In this document: positions 49,148-57,980 of the stretch, in pieces | Layout: each line of letters starts with the position of its first letter | How positions within the stretch are numbered: position 1 is the stretch's first letter | Source of the DNA: CALBZG01 sp964486295 | GTDB taxonomy: Bacteria; Bacillota; Clostridia; Peptostreptococcales; Anaerovoracaceae | Length of the DNA stretch: 64,000 bases | Assembly: GCA_964486295.1 (NCBI GenBank) | Contig: CAZAMF010000004.1 | Location: forward strand, 124,001 to 188,000 | Direction: 5' to 3' | Notes under the pieces: model-generated | What the model was told of the DNA's origin: nothing | Databases searched by the model: none | The model's input: the letters and a program-made list of their open reading frames with translations, nothing else | Program-made: the position numbers and the translations under genes

Positions 49148-50293
49148 CTATCTACCGAATATATCCGCTGCGATAACCATCTTCTGAACTTCTGAAGTAC
49201 CTTCATAAATTTCAGTGATTTTCGCGTCTCTCATCATGCGCTCTACCGGATAATCCTTGGTATATCCATAGCCGCCGTGGAATTGAACGCATTTTGTCGT
49301 CACGTACATTGCTGTTTCTGCAGCAAACAACTTGGCCATTGCAGAGTAAGGGCCGTATTTCAAATGTTTATCTTTCATATCAGCAGCTCTGTAAATCAAA
49401 AGTCTGGCAGCTTCGATCCTGGTTCTCATCTCAGCCATCTCGAACTGAAGAGCCTGCATCTGGGACAGTTTTTTGCCAAACTGCTTTCTTGCCTTCATAT
49501 ATTCAACTGTAACGTCAAATGCGCCCTGAGCGATCCCCAAAGCCTGAGAAGCGATACCGATACGGCCTCCGTCTAAAGTTGACATGGCAACTTTAAATCC
49601 GTCACCGACCTGGCCCAGCAATCTGTCTTTTGGAATTCTGCAGTTCTGGAAAATCAGCTCTGTCGTTGATGATGCACAGATACCCATTTTGTCTTCTGTT
49701 TTTCCAATGGTGAATCCAGGATCATTTTTCTCAAGAATGAATGCTGAAATTCCGCCTCTGGTGCCCAGTCTCTTGTCTGTCATCGCCATCGTTACAAAAG
49801 TATCAGCGTATCCGCCGTTTGTGATGAAAACCTTTGCTCCGTTGAGGATCCAGCAGTCTCCGCCGTCTTCCGCTCTCGTCTGTTGCCCGCCGGCATCGGT
49901 TCCGGCATTTGGTTCAGTCAGTCCATATGCGCCAAGTTTTTTGCCTGATAAAAGATCCGGCAGGTACTTATGCTTCTGTTCTTCAGTTCCCCAATTGAAA
50001 ATAGGCCAACAGCAAAGTGAAGTATGTGCCGAACAAATTACCCCGGTGGACGCACAAACTCTTGAAAGCTCTTCTACTGTGATAGCATATGAGATGTGGT
50101 CGGCTCCTGCGCCGCCGTACTCTTTCGGAAAAGGAACACCCATCAGACCGTAACGGCCCATTTTTTGAACATTCTCGACGGGGAATTTGTGTTCTTTGTC
50201 GATTTCCGCTGCGATAGGCTCTACTTCGTTAACGGCAAATTCTCTTACCATTTGTCTTACGAATTGTTGCTCCTTCGTATGTTGAAAATTCAT
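49148..50293 (-). CDS. bcd: Butyryl-CoA dehydrogenase (acyl-CoA dehydrogenase family)
   Basis: 381 aa, the usual size. FAD-binding and active-site blocks include 'GAYGLTEPNAGTDAGGQQT', 'WILNGAKVFITNGGYADTFV', 'FGKKLSQMQALQFEMAEM' and 'FHGGYGYTKDYPVERMMRDAKITEIYEGTSEVQ'; the catalytic Glu is the one in Y-E-G-T-S-E. It reduces crotonyl-CoA to butyryl-CoA in complex with EtfAB. AAGGAGG lies 8 bases before the ATG. It leads the bcd-etfB-etfA operon; upstream is a 263-bp gap with a candidate promoter and a perfect palindrome. Confidence 0.95.
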   Translation of the reverse strand: MNFQHTKEQQFVRQMVREFAVNEVEPIAAEIDKEHKFPVENVQKMGRYGLMGVPFPKEYGGAGADHISYAITVEELSRVCASTGVICSAHTSLCCWPIFNWGTEEQKHKYLPDLLSGKKLGAYGLTEPNAGTDAGGQQTRAEDGGDCWILNGAKVFITNGGYADTFVTMAMTDKRLGTRGGISAFILEKNDPGFTIGKTEDKMGICASSTTELIFQNCRIPKDRLLGQVGDGFKVAMSTLDGGRIGIASQALGIAQGAFDVTVEYMKARKQFGKKLSQMQALQFEMAEMRTRIEAARLLIYRAADMKDKHLKYGPYSAMAKLFAAETAMYVTTKCVQFHGGYGYTKDYPVERMMRDAKITEIYEGTSEVQKMVIAADIFGR

Positions 50294-50361
50294 TTTTACG
50301 CCTCCTTATGCGATTAATAAATTTGATTTGACAGTCACTACACTATCTTGAAATGGAAACA

Positions 50362-50381
50362 AACGTTATTAAAATAACGTT
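50362..50381. promoter_or_regulatory. Perfect 20-bp palindrome upstream of bcd (Rex-like operator candidate)
   Basis: AACGTTATT (50362-50370), two bases and AATAACGTT (50373-50381) form a perfect palindrome about 70 bases before the bcd start. Its core GTTA-N6-TAAC has the same half-sites and spacing as the clostridial Rex site (GTTAA-N4-TTAAC), differing at the inner base of each half. It lies downstream of the candidate -10, where a repressor could block elongation or opening. Confidence 0.45.
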
Positions 50382-50403
50382 AAAATATTAACCATACCTA
50401 CCT

Positions 50404-50433
50404 ATACTACCATTAGAACGATCATAAAATCAA
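50404..50433 (-). promoter_or_regulatory. Candidate promoter of bcd-etfBA
   Basis: On the minus strand TTGATT (50428-50433), 18 bases and TAGTAT (50404-50409), each four of six bases from consensus. It is placed just upstream of the palindrome. The rest of the 263-bp gap is AT-rich and shows a 14-bp palindrome at 50489-50502 that I cannot assign. Confidence 0.35.
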
Positions 50434-50556
50434 GGAATTTTTTATTTTATTTCATTAAAATCTGAAATAGTTATTGGCATCGTCAATAATTGAAATTTCA
50501 ATGTTTTTTTGTTCAAACACAGACAATTTTCGCGTTATATTCACTAAATCTTCTGA

Positions 50557-51747
50557 CTACGGTTTGATTTCAATGACCTTCCTGCTTTCCATGATTTCCG
50601 ATATCAGTGTATCGATATCGAGGTTGTTTTCCTCATCGATAATTTTATCCAGCTTTGGTCTGGTAGACGGATGCTTCGGCAGAAATACCGTGCAGCAGTC
50701 TTCATAAGGTTCGATTGATTTTTCGAATGTCCCGATTTCCTTTGCTTTATCGATAATATCGACTTTATCAAATGCGATCAGCGGACGCATGACCGGCATG
50801 GTTACGGACGCGTCTGTCACCACCAGTGCATCTGCTGTCTGGCTGGCCACCTGTCCCAGGTTTTCGCCGGTGATCAGGAACTGGCAACCGTTCTCTTTTG
50901 CGATTTTTTCCGCTATCCTCATCATGAATCGCCTCACAAGGATCGTAGTATCCTCTTCGAGGCATTTCTGGACGATCTCCTCTTGCGCAGGCAAGAGATT
51001 GAGATAATGAAGCCTGAACTGACCGCAATATTGCGCCACTAGCCTTGCAAGCTCCAGAACCTTTTCCTGAGCTCTTTCGGAAGTATAGGGATAGCTGTGA
51101 AAATGAACGGCCTCTATGGTCATTCCTCTTTTCGCCATCATAAATGCCGCCACCGGCGAATCGATCCCTCCTGAAAGCAGCACCAGCCCTTTCCCATTGG
51201 TCCCCAGTGGAAGCCCGCCGAAGCCCGATACTTTCTGCTCATATATGTAAGCGCGATCGCTTCTGACATCCACAAACAGGACGCAATCCGGGTGGTGCAC
51301 ATCGACTTTGAGCACCTTACAGCCGATCAGGATCTTAGCGCCGATAATTTTTGCTATTTCCGGGGATGTTACCGGAAAACTTTTGTCTGCTCTTTTAGCG
51401 TCCACCTTGAAGGTTTTGGTGCCTTTTTTCTCGATAAGTTCCATCATGTAAGCCACTGCCGCCTCACCGATTTTTTCCATGTCCGGTTCCGCTTCTACAG
51501 CTGGGCTGATGGAAGCAACGCCGAACACTTTGGAAATGTCCCTTACCAAAGCCTCCGGGTCATATTCTTTTGGCGCCCGAACAAAAATCAGGCCTTCCTG
51601 CCGCTTCACTTCGATGGTTCCGGCATCTTTGTATTTTTTGATCCTGTAACGGATTCGTTCCACCAGCATCCGCTCGAAATAGGGTTTGTTCATGCCTTTC
51701 AGGGCCACTTCACCGCAGCGTACGATCAATATGTTTTTTTCATTCAT
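50557..51747 (-). CDS. thiI: tRNA 4-thiouridine synthase ThiI (rhodanese-less form)
   Basis: The ATG at 51747 has GGTGA 5 bases upstream and gives 'MNEKNILIVRCGEVALKG'. 396 aa: an N-terminal ferredoxin-like domain, a THUMP domain (about 60-165) and the PP-loop ATP pyrophosphatase with 'LLSGGIDSPVAAFMM' (S-G-G-x-D-S, about residue 190). The C-terminal rhodanese domain of E. coli ThiI is absent, as in other Firmicutes, where a dedicated NifS-type desulfurase supplies sulfur directly. That partner gene sits 44 bp upstream. It thiolates U8 of tRNA. A Cys pair near the end ('EDCCTVFLPKHP') is a family feature. Confidence 0.94.
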   Translation of the reverse strand: MNEKNILIVRCGEVALKGMNKPYFERMLVERIRYRIKKYKDAGTIEVKRQEGLIFVRAPKEYDPEALVRDISKVFGVASISPAVEAEPDMEKIGEAAVAYMMELIEKKGTKTFKVDAKRADKSFPVTSPEIAKIIGAKILIGCKVLKVDVHHPDCVLFVDVRSDRAYIYEQKVSGFGGLPLGTNGKGLVLLSGGIDSPVAAFMMAKRGMTIEAVHFHSYPYTSERAQEKVLELARLVAQYCGQFRLHYLNLLPAQEEIVQKCLEEDTTILVRRFMMRIAEKIAKENGCQFLITGENLGQVASQTADALVVTDASVTMPVMRPLIAFDKVDIIDKAKEIGTFEKSIEPYEDCCTVFLPKHPSTRPKLDKIIDEENNLDIDTLISEIMESRKVIEIKP

Positions 51748-51791
51748 CTTTTCACCAAAAATTATTATTTGAGTTCCCAATTATTGTTCTG

Positions 51792-52958
51792 TTATCTAAA
51801 GCTACCCAGTTTTCTCATCTTTGAAACTATTTTTATTAGTTTCTCAGCCACGTAATCTATTTCGCCGTCCGTAATGAACTCATTAAAACTGAATCGAATC
51901 GTTCCTTCTATCTGTTTGTCAGAGAGTTTCATGGCCTTGAGCACATGGCTCTGGCCTTTGTGATGGGAGGAACAGGCGGAACCGGTTGAAACGTAGATTT
52001 CTTCCTGTTCCAGCGAATGCAGGAGCACTTCACCTCTCACCCCCATAAATGAAACGCTCATCACACCGCAGCAGGCCTTTTCTGGTTGATCCGGTCCGTT
52101 GATGATGGCATCCCCGATGTTTTCCATGATAGCCGCTGACAATCTGTTCTTGGCGTGACTCATGGCATCCGCTCTGGCTGCCAGGTTTTTAGTCGCCATT
52201 TCACAAGCGAGACCGAATCCGGTGATAGCTGCAACATTTTCAGTCCCGGATCGAATAGCTTTTTCCTGGCCGCCTCCATAAATCAGCGGTTCTATGGTGA
52301 TCCCTTTGCGTATATACAGCGCGCCAATCCCCTTCGGTCCGTGGATTTTATGCCCGGATACGCTGATGAGGTCTGCACCGGTATTAACGGTTGTTTTCCC
52401 CAAAGCCTGCACAGCATCGGTATGCACCAGGATATCCGTTCCATTGGCTTTATTAAAGGATCTGACGATTTCTACGATCTCTCTGATGGGTTGGATGGAG
52501 CCCACTTCATTGTTCACCTGCATCACAGAAACCAATAGGGTGTTTTTATCCAGTGCGTTTTTCAGTTGGTCCGGAGAAATCCCACATTGTCGGTCGACCC
52601 CAAGGCTTGTCAAAGAAAACCCTTCATTTGCAAGCTTATTTACGCATTCAAGCACAGCAGGATGCTCTACCGCGCTGGTGATGATCCCTGTCCCGCGACG
52701 ACGTCTTGCTCTTGCAACGCCAAAAAGAGCCATATTATCGGCCTCCGTGCCGCCGGATGTGAAAAATATCTCCTCATCCCTTGCGGACAAAGCGGATGCC
52801 ACCTGTTTTCTGGCTTCCTTCAACGCTTTTTCGGCAGTGATTCCCATACGATGAAGTGAGCTTGGATTACCGTAATCCAAGCTCATATACCTGCACATTC
52901 GTTCAGTTACTGCGTCATACTGTCTTGTTGTTGAGCTGTTATCTAAATATACAAACAT
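51792..52958 (-). CDS. Cysteine desulfurase (NifS/IscS family, likely ThiI partner)
   Basis: 388 aa, class V PLP-dependent enzyme. 'YLDNSSTTRQ' at the start, 'FTSGGTEADN', 'HTDAVQALGKT', the PLP lysine in 'SVSGHKIHGPKGIGALYI' (about residue 204), and the persulfide-forming Cys in 'STGSACSSHHKGQSHVL' (about 324) are all intact. The segment after that Cys is the short type I loop. By position it corresponds to B. subtilis NifZ, which hands sulfur to ThiI for s4U; a general role in Fe-S assembly (IscS) cannot be excluded. It directly follows the purine cluster on the same strand. Confidence 0.92.
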   Translation of the reverse strand: MFVYLDNSSTTRQYDAVTERMCRYMSLDYGNPSSLHRMGITAEKALKEARKQVASALSARDEEIFFTSGGTEADNMALFGVARARRRRGTGIITSAVEHPAVLECVNKLANEGFSLTSLGVDRQCGISPDQLKNALDKNTLLVSVMQVNNEVGSIQPIREIVEIVRSFNKANGTDILVHTDAVQALGKTTVNTGADLISVSGHKIHGPKGIGALYIRKGITIEPLIYGGGQEKAIRSGTENVAAITGFGLACEMATKNLAARADAMSHAKNRLSAAIMENIGDAIINGPDQPEKACCGVMSVSFMGVRGEVLLHSLEQEEIYVSTGSACSSHHKGQSHVLKAMKLSDKQIEGTIRFSFNEFITDGEIDYVAEKLIKIVSKMRKLGSFR

Positions 52959-52999
52959 ACAAACAGTATTTTACTCCTTCAGCCCATTTTCGTCAAAGG

Positions 53000-54298
53000 C
53001 TATTTCAAGGGTTGCTTATTCACCAGGATTCCAATATCTTTTCGATATTGCATCCCGTCGAAATGGATCTTTACAATGTTTTCAAAAACACGTTTTCTAG
53101 CTTCGTCCAATGTATCTGCTGTGATGGCTACGCCCAGCACTCTTCCGCCATTGGTCAGAATTTCCGCTGCCGTCCCATTGCCTTGTTCGGCTGGCTTTCT
53201 GGCGGTTCCGGCATGGAACAGCATGATATCGCTATCCACTTCGTCGAGTCCTGTGATCCTTTTCCCTTTTTCATAAGTTCCGGGATACCCGCCGGCGGCC
53301 AGTACAACACAAATGGATCTTTTATCACTCCATTTGATTTCAATTTCACTCAGTCTGTTTTCTACCACTGCCAGGAAAATATCCAGGAGATCGGATTCCA
53401 TCCTCGGAAGTACAGCCTGGGTCTCGGGGTCTCCGAACCGGTTGTTGAACTCAATGACCTTAGGCCCCCGGTCTGTGATCATCAGCCCCACGAACAGAAC
53501 TCCTTTAAAGTCCAGCCCGTCTTTCCGGAATCCGTCCAGCGTCGGTTCCAGTATTTCCCGGCGTATCCGATCCGACAATTCTTCAGTGAAGACAAGGCTC
53601 GGTGAATAGCTGCCCATTCCGCCGGTATTCGGTCCAAGATCACCGTCAAAAATTCTCTTGTAATCCTGGGCGGATTCCATCGGCACGATGGTTTTCTCGT
53701 CAACAAAGCAAAGCATGGAGGCTTCGATGCCGGTAAGATATTCTTCCACTACTACCTTGTCCCCTGCTGAGCCGAATATACGGTCCCCCATCATTTCTTC
53801 AATTGCCTTCCGTGCTTCTTCCACTGTCTCAGCTATGACGACTCCTTTGCCGGCCGCCAGGCCATCCGCCTTCAGGACCATTGGAAAACCAAAGATCCCG
53901 ATGGAATCTATCAGCTCTTGCTTATCCGTGAATTCCCGATAGCCTGCCGTTGGAATGTTGTGCCTCATCAAAAATGCTTTAGTAAATGATTTGCTGGCTT
54001 CGAGCTGCGCACACTTGCGGTTCGGGCCAAAAGCAGGAATGCCGAGGGCCGCCAGTTCATCCACTATGCCCATGGCCAAAGGAACTTCCGGACCTATTAC
54101 CACCAGGTCCACGGACTTTTCTCTGGCTTCAGTGCAAATACCGGATATATCTTCCGCGTTCACCGGGAGACATTCCGCTATGTCTGCGATGCCCCCATTA
54201 CCCGGAGCACAGTACAATTTTTCAATTTTCGGGCTCTGGGTGAGTTTCCAGCAGATTGCATGCTCTCTTCCCCCGCTGCCCACTACCAATACCTTCAT
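53000..54298 (-). CDS. purD: Phosphoribosylamine-glycine ligase
   Basis: The ATG at 54298 has AGGAG 7 bases upstream ('MKVLVVGSGGREHAICWKL'); a 30-codon extension would run into purH. 432 aa ATP-grasp enzyme with 'VVIGPEVPLAMGIVDEL', 'FPMVLKADGLAAGKGVVIAET' and 'GVLFVGLMITDRGPKVIEFNNRFGDPETQ' (Mg-ATP site E-x-N-x-R-F-G-D-P-E). It makes glycinamide ribonucleotide in step 2 of purine synthesis. It lies 10 bp downstream of purH and is the last gene of the purine cluster. Confidence 0.96.
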   Translation of the reverse strand: MKVLVVGSGGREHAICWKLTQSPKIEKLYCAPGNGGIADIAECLPVNAEDISGICTEAREKSVDLVVIGPEVPLAMGIVDELAALGIPAFGPNRKCAQLEASKSFTKAFLMRHNIPTAGYREFTDKQELIDSIGIFGFPMVLKADGLAAGKGVVIAETVEEARKAIEEMMGDRIFGSAGDKVVVEEYLTGIEASMLCFVDEKTIVPMESAQDYKRIFDGDLGPNTGGMGSYSPSLVFTEELSDRIRREILEPTLDGFRKDGLDFKGVLFVGLMITDRGPKVIEFNNRFGDPETQAVLPRMESDLLDIFLAVVENRLSEIEIKWSDKRSICVVLAAGGYPGTYEKGKRITGLDEVDSDIMLFHAGTARKPAEQGNGTAAEILTNGGRVLGVAITADTLDEARKRVFENIVKIHFDGMQYRKDIGILVNKQPLK

Positions 54299-54308
54299 GT
54301 CGCTTCTC

Positions 54309-55841
54309 CTAATGTTTGAAATGCCGCATACCGGTAAATACCATGGCAACGCCCAGTTCATTGGCTTTCTCGATGGATGCATCGTCATGGATCGATCCGC
54401 CGGGCTGAATGATGGCTGTTACACCCGCTTCCGCCGCGGCTGTCACGCAGTCATCGAACGGGAAGAAGGCATCGGATGCCATGACGGCCCCTTTGATTTC
54501 GAAGTGAGATTGTCTGATGGCGTTTTCTACCGCCCAGATCCTGTTCACCTGTCCCGGACCGACACCGATGGTCATGCCGTCTTTCACCAGCACGATACCG
54601 TTGGACTTGATATGTTTGACCACCTTCATAGCGAATATGAGATCGTTGATTTCTTCTTCGGTCGGGGCCTTTTCCGTCACTACACTCAGCGCACTCCGGT
54701 CAAGAATAGAATCATCCGCCTGCTGGATCAGCAAGCCGCCCGATGTTTTTTTGAAATCTATAATGTTCTCCGCCGGCTCGGAAATACCATCGAGTTTTAA
54801 TATCCTGATGTTCACTTTTTGTGTGAGGATCGCCAGAGCCTCTTCCGTATAGTCTGGGGCGATAACGATCTCTATAAAGATCCGGTTGATCTCTTCCGCC
54901 GTTTCCTCATCGATTGTCCGGTTTGCCGCGACGATCCCTCCGAATATGGATGTGGGATCGCAGGAATAGGCTTTTCTGTAAGCCTGATAGATATCTCCCG
55001 CCGTGCCTACGCCGCAAGGGTTTGCGTGTTTCACCGCCACCACGGTTGGTTCATCAAACTCCTTCAAGGTTTCCAGCGCACCGTTGGTATCGTTGATATT
55101 ATTGAAAGAAAGCTCTTTCCCGTGAATCTGGACCGCATTGGCCAAAGAACCTTTCGGCGGCATGATCTCCCTGTAATAGCTCGCCTTTTGATGCGGGTTT
55201 TCCCCATATCTGAGGTCCTGTATTTTTTCGAATGTGAATGTCGGGTTATTCGGTATATCCGCATCGATTTGTTTTCTGAGATATTCCGAAATCATTGCGT
55301 CATAGGCTGCGGTATGCTGAAACACCTTGAGGGCCAGTTTGTATTTCGTATCATAGGAGACAACTCCATTGGCGTTCAGTTCCTCTATTACTCCGCGGTA
55401 ATCCTCCGGATCGCAGATCACTGTCACGTCTTTGTGGTTTTTCGCAGCCGAGCGAAGCATGGTCGGCCCGCCGATGTCTATATTTTCAATTGCCTCTTCC
55501 AGGGTAACGTCCGGTTTCTTAATGGTTTCCTTAAATGGATACAGGTTGATGGCAACGATGTCGATGGTTTCAATCCCCAGATCTTCCAGCTGCTTCATAT
55601 GGTCCGGATTGTCTCTCATGGCCAATATACCGCCATGGACACTTGGATGAAGGGTCTTCACTCTTCCGTCCAGGCACTCCGGGAAACCCGTTACCTCAGA
55701 GATACCAACAACGTTGATGCCGCTTTCGGACAGTTTGCTATGCGTGCCGCCGGTGGATATGACTGTTACTCCCATCGCCTCCAGCGCCTTTGCAAATTCA
55801 ACGATTCCGGTCTTATCGGATACACTAAGTAATGCTCTCAT
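54309..55841 (-). CDS. purH: Bifunctional AICAR transformylase / IMP cyclohydrolase
   Basis: 510 aa with two domains. The IMP cyclohydrolase (MGS-like) part begins 'ALLSVSDKTGIVEFAKAL' and has 'ISTGGTHSKL' and 'RVKTLHPSVHGGIL' (about 1-190). The transformylase part has 'DLRYGENPHQKASYY', 'VAVKHANPCGVG' with the catalytic Lys-His pair, and 'AVMASDAFFPFDDCVTAAAEAGVTAIIQPGGSIHD'. It completes steps 9 and 10 of purine synthesis using 10-formyl-THF. Spacing to purF is 47 bp and to purD 10 bp. Confidence 0.97.
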   Translation of the reverse strand: MRALLSVSDKTGIVEFAKALEAMGVTVISTGGTHSKLSESGINVVGISEVTGFPECLDGRVKTLHPSVHGGILAMRDNPDHMKQLEDLGIETIDIVAINLYPFKETIKKPDVTLEEAIENIDIGGPTMLRSAAKNHKDVTVICDPEDYRGVIEELNANGVVSYDTKYKLALKVFQHTAAYDAMISEYLRKQIDADIPNNPTFTFEKIQDLRYGENPHQKASYYREIMPPKGSLANAVQIHGKELSFNNINDTNGALETLKEFDEPTVVAVKHANPCGVGTAGDIYQAYRKAYSCDPTSIFGGIVAANRTIDEETAEEINRIFIEIVIAPDYTEEALAILTQKVNIRILKLDGISEPAENIIDFKKTSGGLLIQQADDSILDRSALSVVTEKAPTEEEINDLIFAMKVVKHIKSNGIVLVKDGMTIGVGPGQVNRIWAVENAIRQSHFEIKGAVMASDAFFPFDDCVTAAAEAGVTAIIQPGGSIHDDASIEKANELGVAMVFTGMRHFKH

Positions 55842-55888
55842 ATTCTTTTTGTCCCTTCATTTAGTATGGTCTTCTCAACAGGGTCCTT

Positions 55889-57319
55889 CTATTCCTTACC
55901 GTTCCAGCAGTACGTGCAAAGCTTGCATTCGTCGATACCGACAGCTTTCACAGTATCTTCCAGAGCCTGGAATTTGAGGCTGGTGAAATTAAGTTCTTTC
56001 CTGATTTCATCCACCATTTTCGCATGTCTTTCCGATTTGGAGTCAACATACTCTTTTAATATCTCCGGCTGCAGATCCTCATTGTCCACGCCTTCCAACC
56101 TGCAGATCACCCTTCTGGTTATCAGATCCATCTCGCTGATGCTTCTTGAGAAGTTCAGATATTTACATCCGTATACCAGAGGAGGGCATGCGGATCTTAC
56201 ATGGATTTCCTTGGCGCCGTTCTCATAAAGGTATCTGACCGTTTCCGAAAGCTGAGTGCCTCTGACTATTGAGTCATCCACCAAAACGAATTTCTTTCCG
56301 TTAATAACTTCAAAAACCGGGATCAATTTCATTCTCGCTATAAGAGCCCTTGCCTTCTGCTTCTGAAGCATGAAGCTCCTTGGCCAGGTAGGCGTATACT
56401 TGATCAGAGGTCTTGAGTATGGGATTTTGGATTTATTTGCATATCCGAGAGCATGGGCTACGCCGCTGTCCGGCACTCCTGCTACATAATCGACATCTTT
56501 TACGGTTTCATCGTCTTTGTCTCGATCGGCAATATAGCCGCCGTTCCGGCCTCTCATCAATTCGACATTGACGCCCTCATAGGTGGAAGTGGTATACCCG
56601 AAATAGGTCCACAGGAAAGTACAGATGCGCATTTCCTCCTTAGGTTCGGAAACCGTGGTATACCCTTCGGTATTGATGAACACGATTTCTCCGGGGCCCA
56701 GCTCCTTGACCGTCTTATATCCCAGATTCACAAAGGCGAAGGATTCCGATGCGGCGCAGAAAGCGCCTTTCTTTTTCCCAAGGATCATCGGTGTCCGCCC
56801 GTATTTATCCCTGGCGGCATACAGCCCTTCCGGCGTCAGAATCAGCATGGTCACGGACCCTTCCACTTTATCCTGTGCAATGCGTATCCCTTCAACAATA
56901 TCCTTTCCGGAAGAAACCAGTGTGGCCACCAATTCCGTATTGTTGATATCCCCGTCGTTCATTGCCATGAACTGAATACACCCTTTATCCAGGAACTCTT
57001 CCATCAATTCATGTTTATTGTTGATCCTTCCTACTGTGCCGATGGCGTATTCACCCTGCCTGCTGCGTATTGTCAGCGGTTGCGGATCGCCGTCACTGAT
57101 ACTGCCGATACCCATATGGCCTTTCATTTCATCGATTTCGTTCTCAAATTTTGTTCTGAACGGAGAATTTTCAATATTGTGGATCCCTCTTGTGAATCCG
57201 TTTTCTCCGAATACGCACATGCCTCCCCGCTTGGTTCCCAAGTGCGAATGATAATCTGTACCGAAAAAAAGATCTGTTACGCAATCCTCTTTTGATACGA
57301 CTCCTAATAAACCGCCCAT
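55889..57319 (-). CDS. purF: PurF-like amidophosphoribosyltransferase without the glutaminase nucleophile
   Basis: 476 aa. AGGAG lies 6 bases before the ATG, so the N terminus M-G-G-L-L-G-V is secure. Canonical PurF exposes Cys1 in C-G-V/I-x-G after propeptide removal; here that position is Gly2, and the oxyanion-hole motif H-N-G-N-L is replaced by 'TVGRINN'. The phosphoribosyltransferase half is intact: 'FVLVDDSIVRGTQLSETV' is the PRPP loop, and 'VDYVAGVPDSG' and 'YTPTWPRSFM' are present. Cysteines in the second half, including C-K-L-C-T-Y-C at the end, could hold the [4Fe-4S] cluster of Bacillus-type PurF. From memory, similar Cys-less forms occur in Bacteroidetes and other Clostridia. It may use free ammonia for step 1. 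Confidence 0.88.
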   Translation of the reverse strand: MGGLLGVVSKEDCVTDLFFGTDYHSHLGTKRGGMCVFGENGFTRGIHNIENSPFRTKFENEIDEMKGHMGIGSISDGDPQPLTIRSRQGEYAIGTVGRINNKHELMEEFLDKGCIQFMAMNDGDINNTELVATLVSSGKDIVEGIRIAQDKVEGSVTMLILTPEGLYAARDKYGRTPMILGKKKGAFCAASESFAFVNLGYKTVKELGPGEIVFINTEGYTTVSEPKEEMRICTFLWTYFGYTTSTYEGVNVELMRGRNGGYIADRDKDDETVKDVDYVAGVPDSGVAHALGYANKSKIPYSRPLIKYTPTWPRSFMLQKQKARALIARMKLIPVFEVINGKKFVLVDDSIVRGTQLSETVRYLYENGAKEIHVRSACPPLVYGCKYLNFSRSISEMDLITRRVICRLEGVDNEDLQPEILKEYVDSKSERHAKMVDEIRKELNFTSLKFQALEDTVKAVGIDECKLCTYCWNGKE

Positions 57320-57374
57320 ATCTGTCTCCTAAATCTTAATTAAATAAAACGATATTGAATACAGTCAGTCCGTT

Positions 57375-57980
57375 TTACCGGATTTCCCTGCTATTGACTA
57401 TTTTTTTGATTGCTTCGCAAAGTATTGTATGTTCAGTCTCCAACACTCTGGCAGCCAACGACTCCGGGGTGTCAGAATCAAGCACCGGCACTTTTCTTTG
57501 CAAGATCAACGGTCCAGTGTCCACGCCTTCATCCACATAGTGCACGGTGGCTCCGCTTTCTTGATCACCGGCTTCAATAACCGAGCGATGCACCCGGAGT
57601 CCGTAGTACCCAGGGCCACAGTGCTTTGGAATCAGCGATGGATGGATGTTGATGATCCTGTTTTTGTAGGCTTTCACTACGGATTCATCCAGGATGCTCA
57701 TGTATCCAGCCAAAACCACCAGGTCCGTGTTTTCACTGTTCAAAGCATCCAGCAGCGCCTGGTTTCTATCTTTTTCATGGGGATAAGCGGTTTTATCCAC
57801 CACCAGAGTTTTGATGCCGTGCATTGCCGCTCGCTCCAGGGCGTAAGCCTTGGCGGAGCTGGATATCACCAGACCGATTTCAGCATCCTCTATATCACCG
57901 CGCTCAATACCATCGATAATAGCCTGGAGATTGGTTCCCCCTCCGGATACCAGCACAGAAATGCGAAACTTCCTATTCAA
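57375..57980 (-). CDS. purN: Phosphoribosylglycinamide formyltransferase
   Basis: The start is best placed at the TTG at 57980 ('LNRKFRISVLVSGGG'), which has a GGGGGT sequence about 7 bases upstream and overlaps the purM stop by 8 bases. 201 aa. 'ISVLVSGGGTNLQAII' at the N terminus, 'AGYMSIL', the catalytic N-I-H-P-S-L motif in 'IINIHPSLIPKHCGPGYYGLRVHRSV' and 'GATVHYVDEGVDTGPLI' with the catalytic Asp identify the folate-dependent GAR transformylase (step 3). Confidence 0.95.
   Translation of the reverse strand: MNRKFRISVLVSGGGTNLQAIIDGIERGDIEDAEIGLVISSSAKAYALERAAMHGIKTLVVDKTAYPHEKDRNQALLDALNSENTDLVVLAGYMSILDESVVKAYKNRIINIHPSLIPKHCGPGYYGLRVHRSVIEAGDQESGATVHYVDEGVDTGPLILQRKVPVLDSDTPESLAARVLETEHTILCEAIKKIVNSREIR

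Noticed and set aside
50489..50502. 14-bp palindrome in the gap between thiI and bcd, considered as terminator or operator
   Set aside because: It is all weak pairs apart from two G-C pairs, has no T run on the minus strand, and no regulator consensus fits; kept only as a note.
54299..54388. 30-codon N-terminal extension of purD
   Set aside because: It lies inside purH, shows no similarity to PurD N termini, and the ATG at 54298 has a good ribosome site.
54819..55832. 337-codon open frame on the plus strand opposite purH
   Set aside because: Antisense shadow of a well-identified enzyme; composition rich in Arg/His/Cys/Phe as expected from reverse-read codons.
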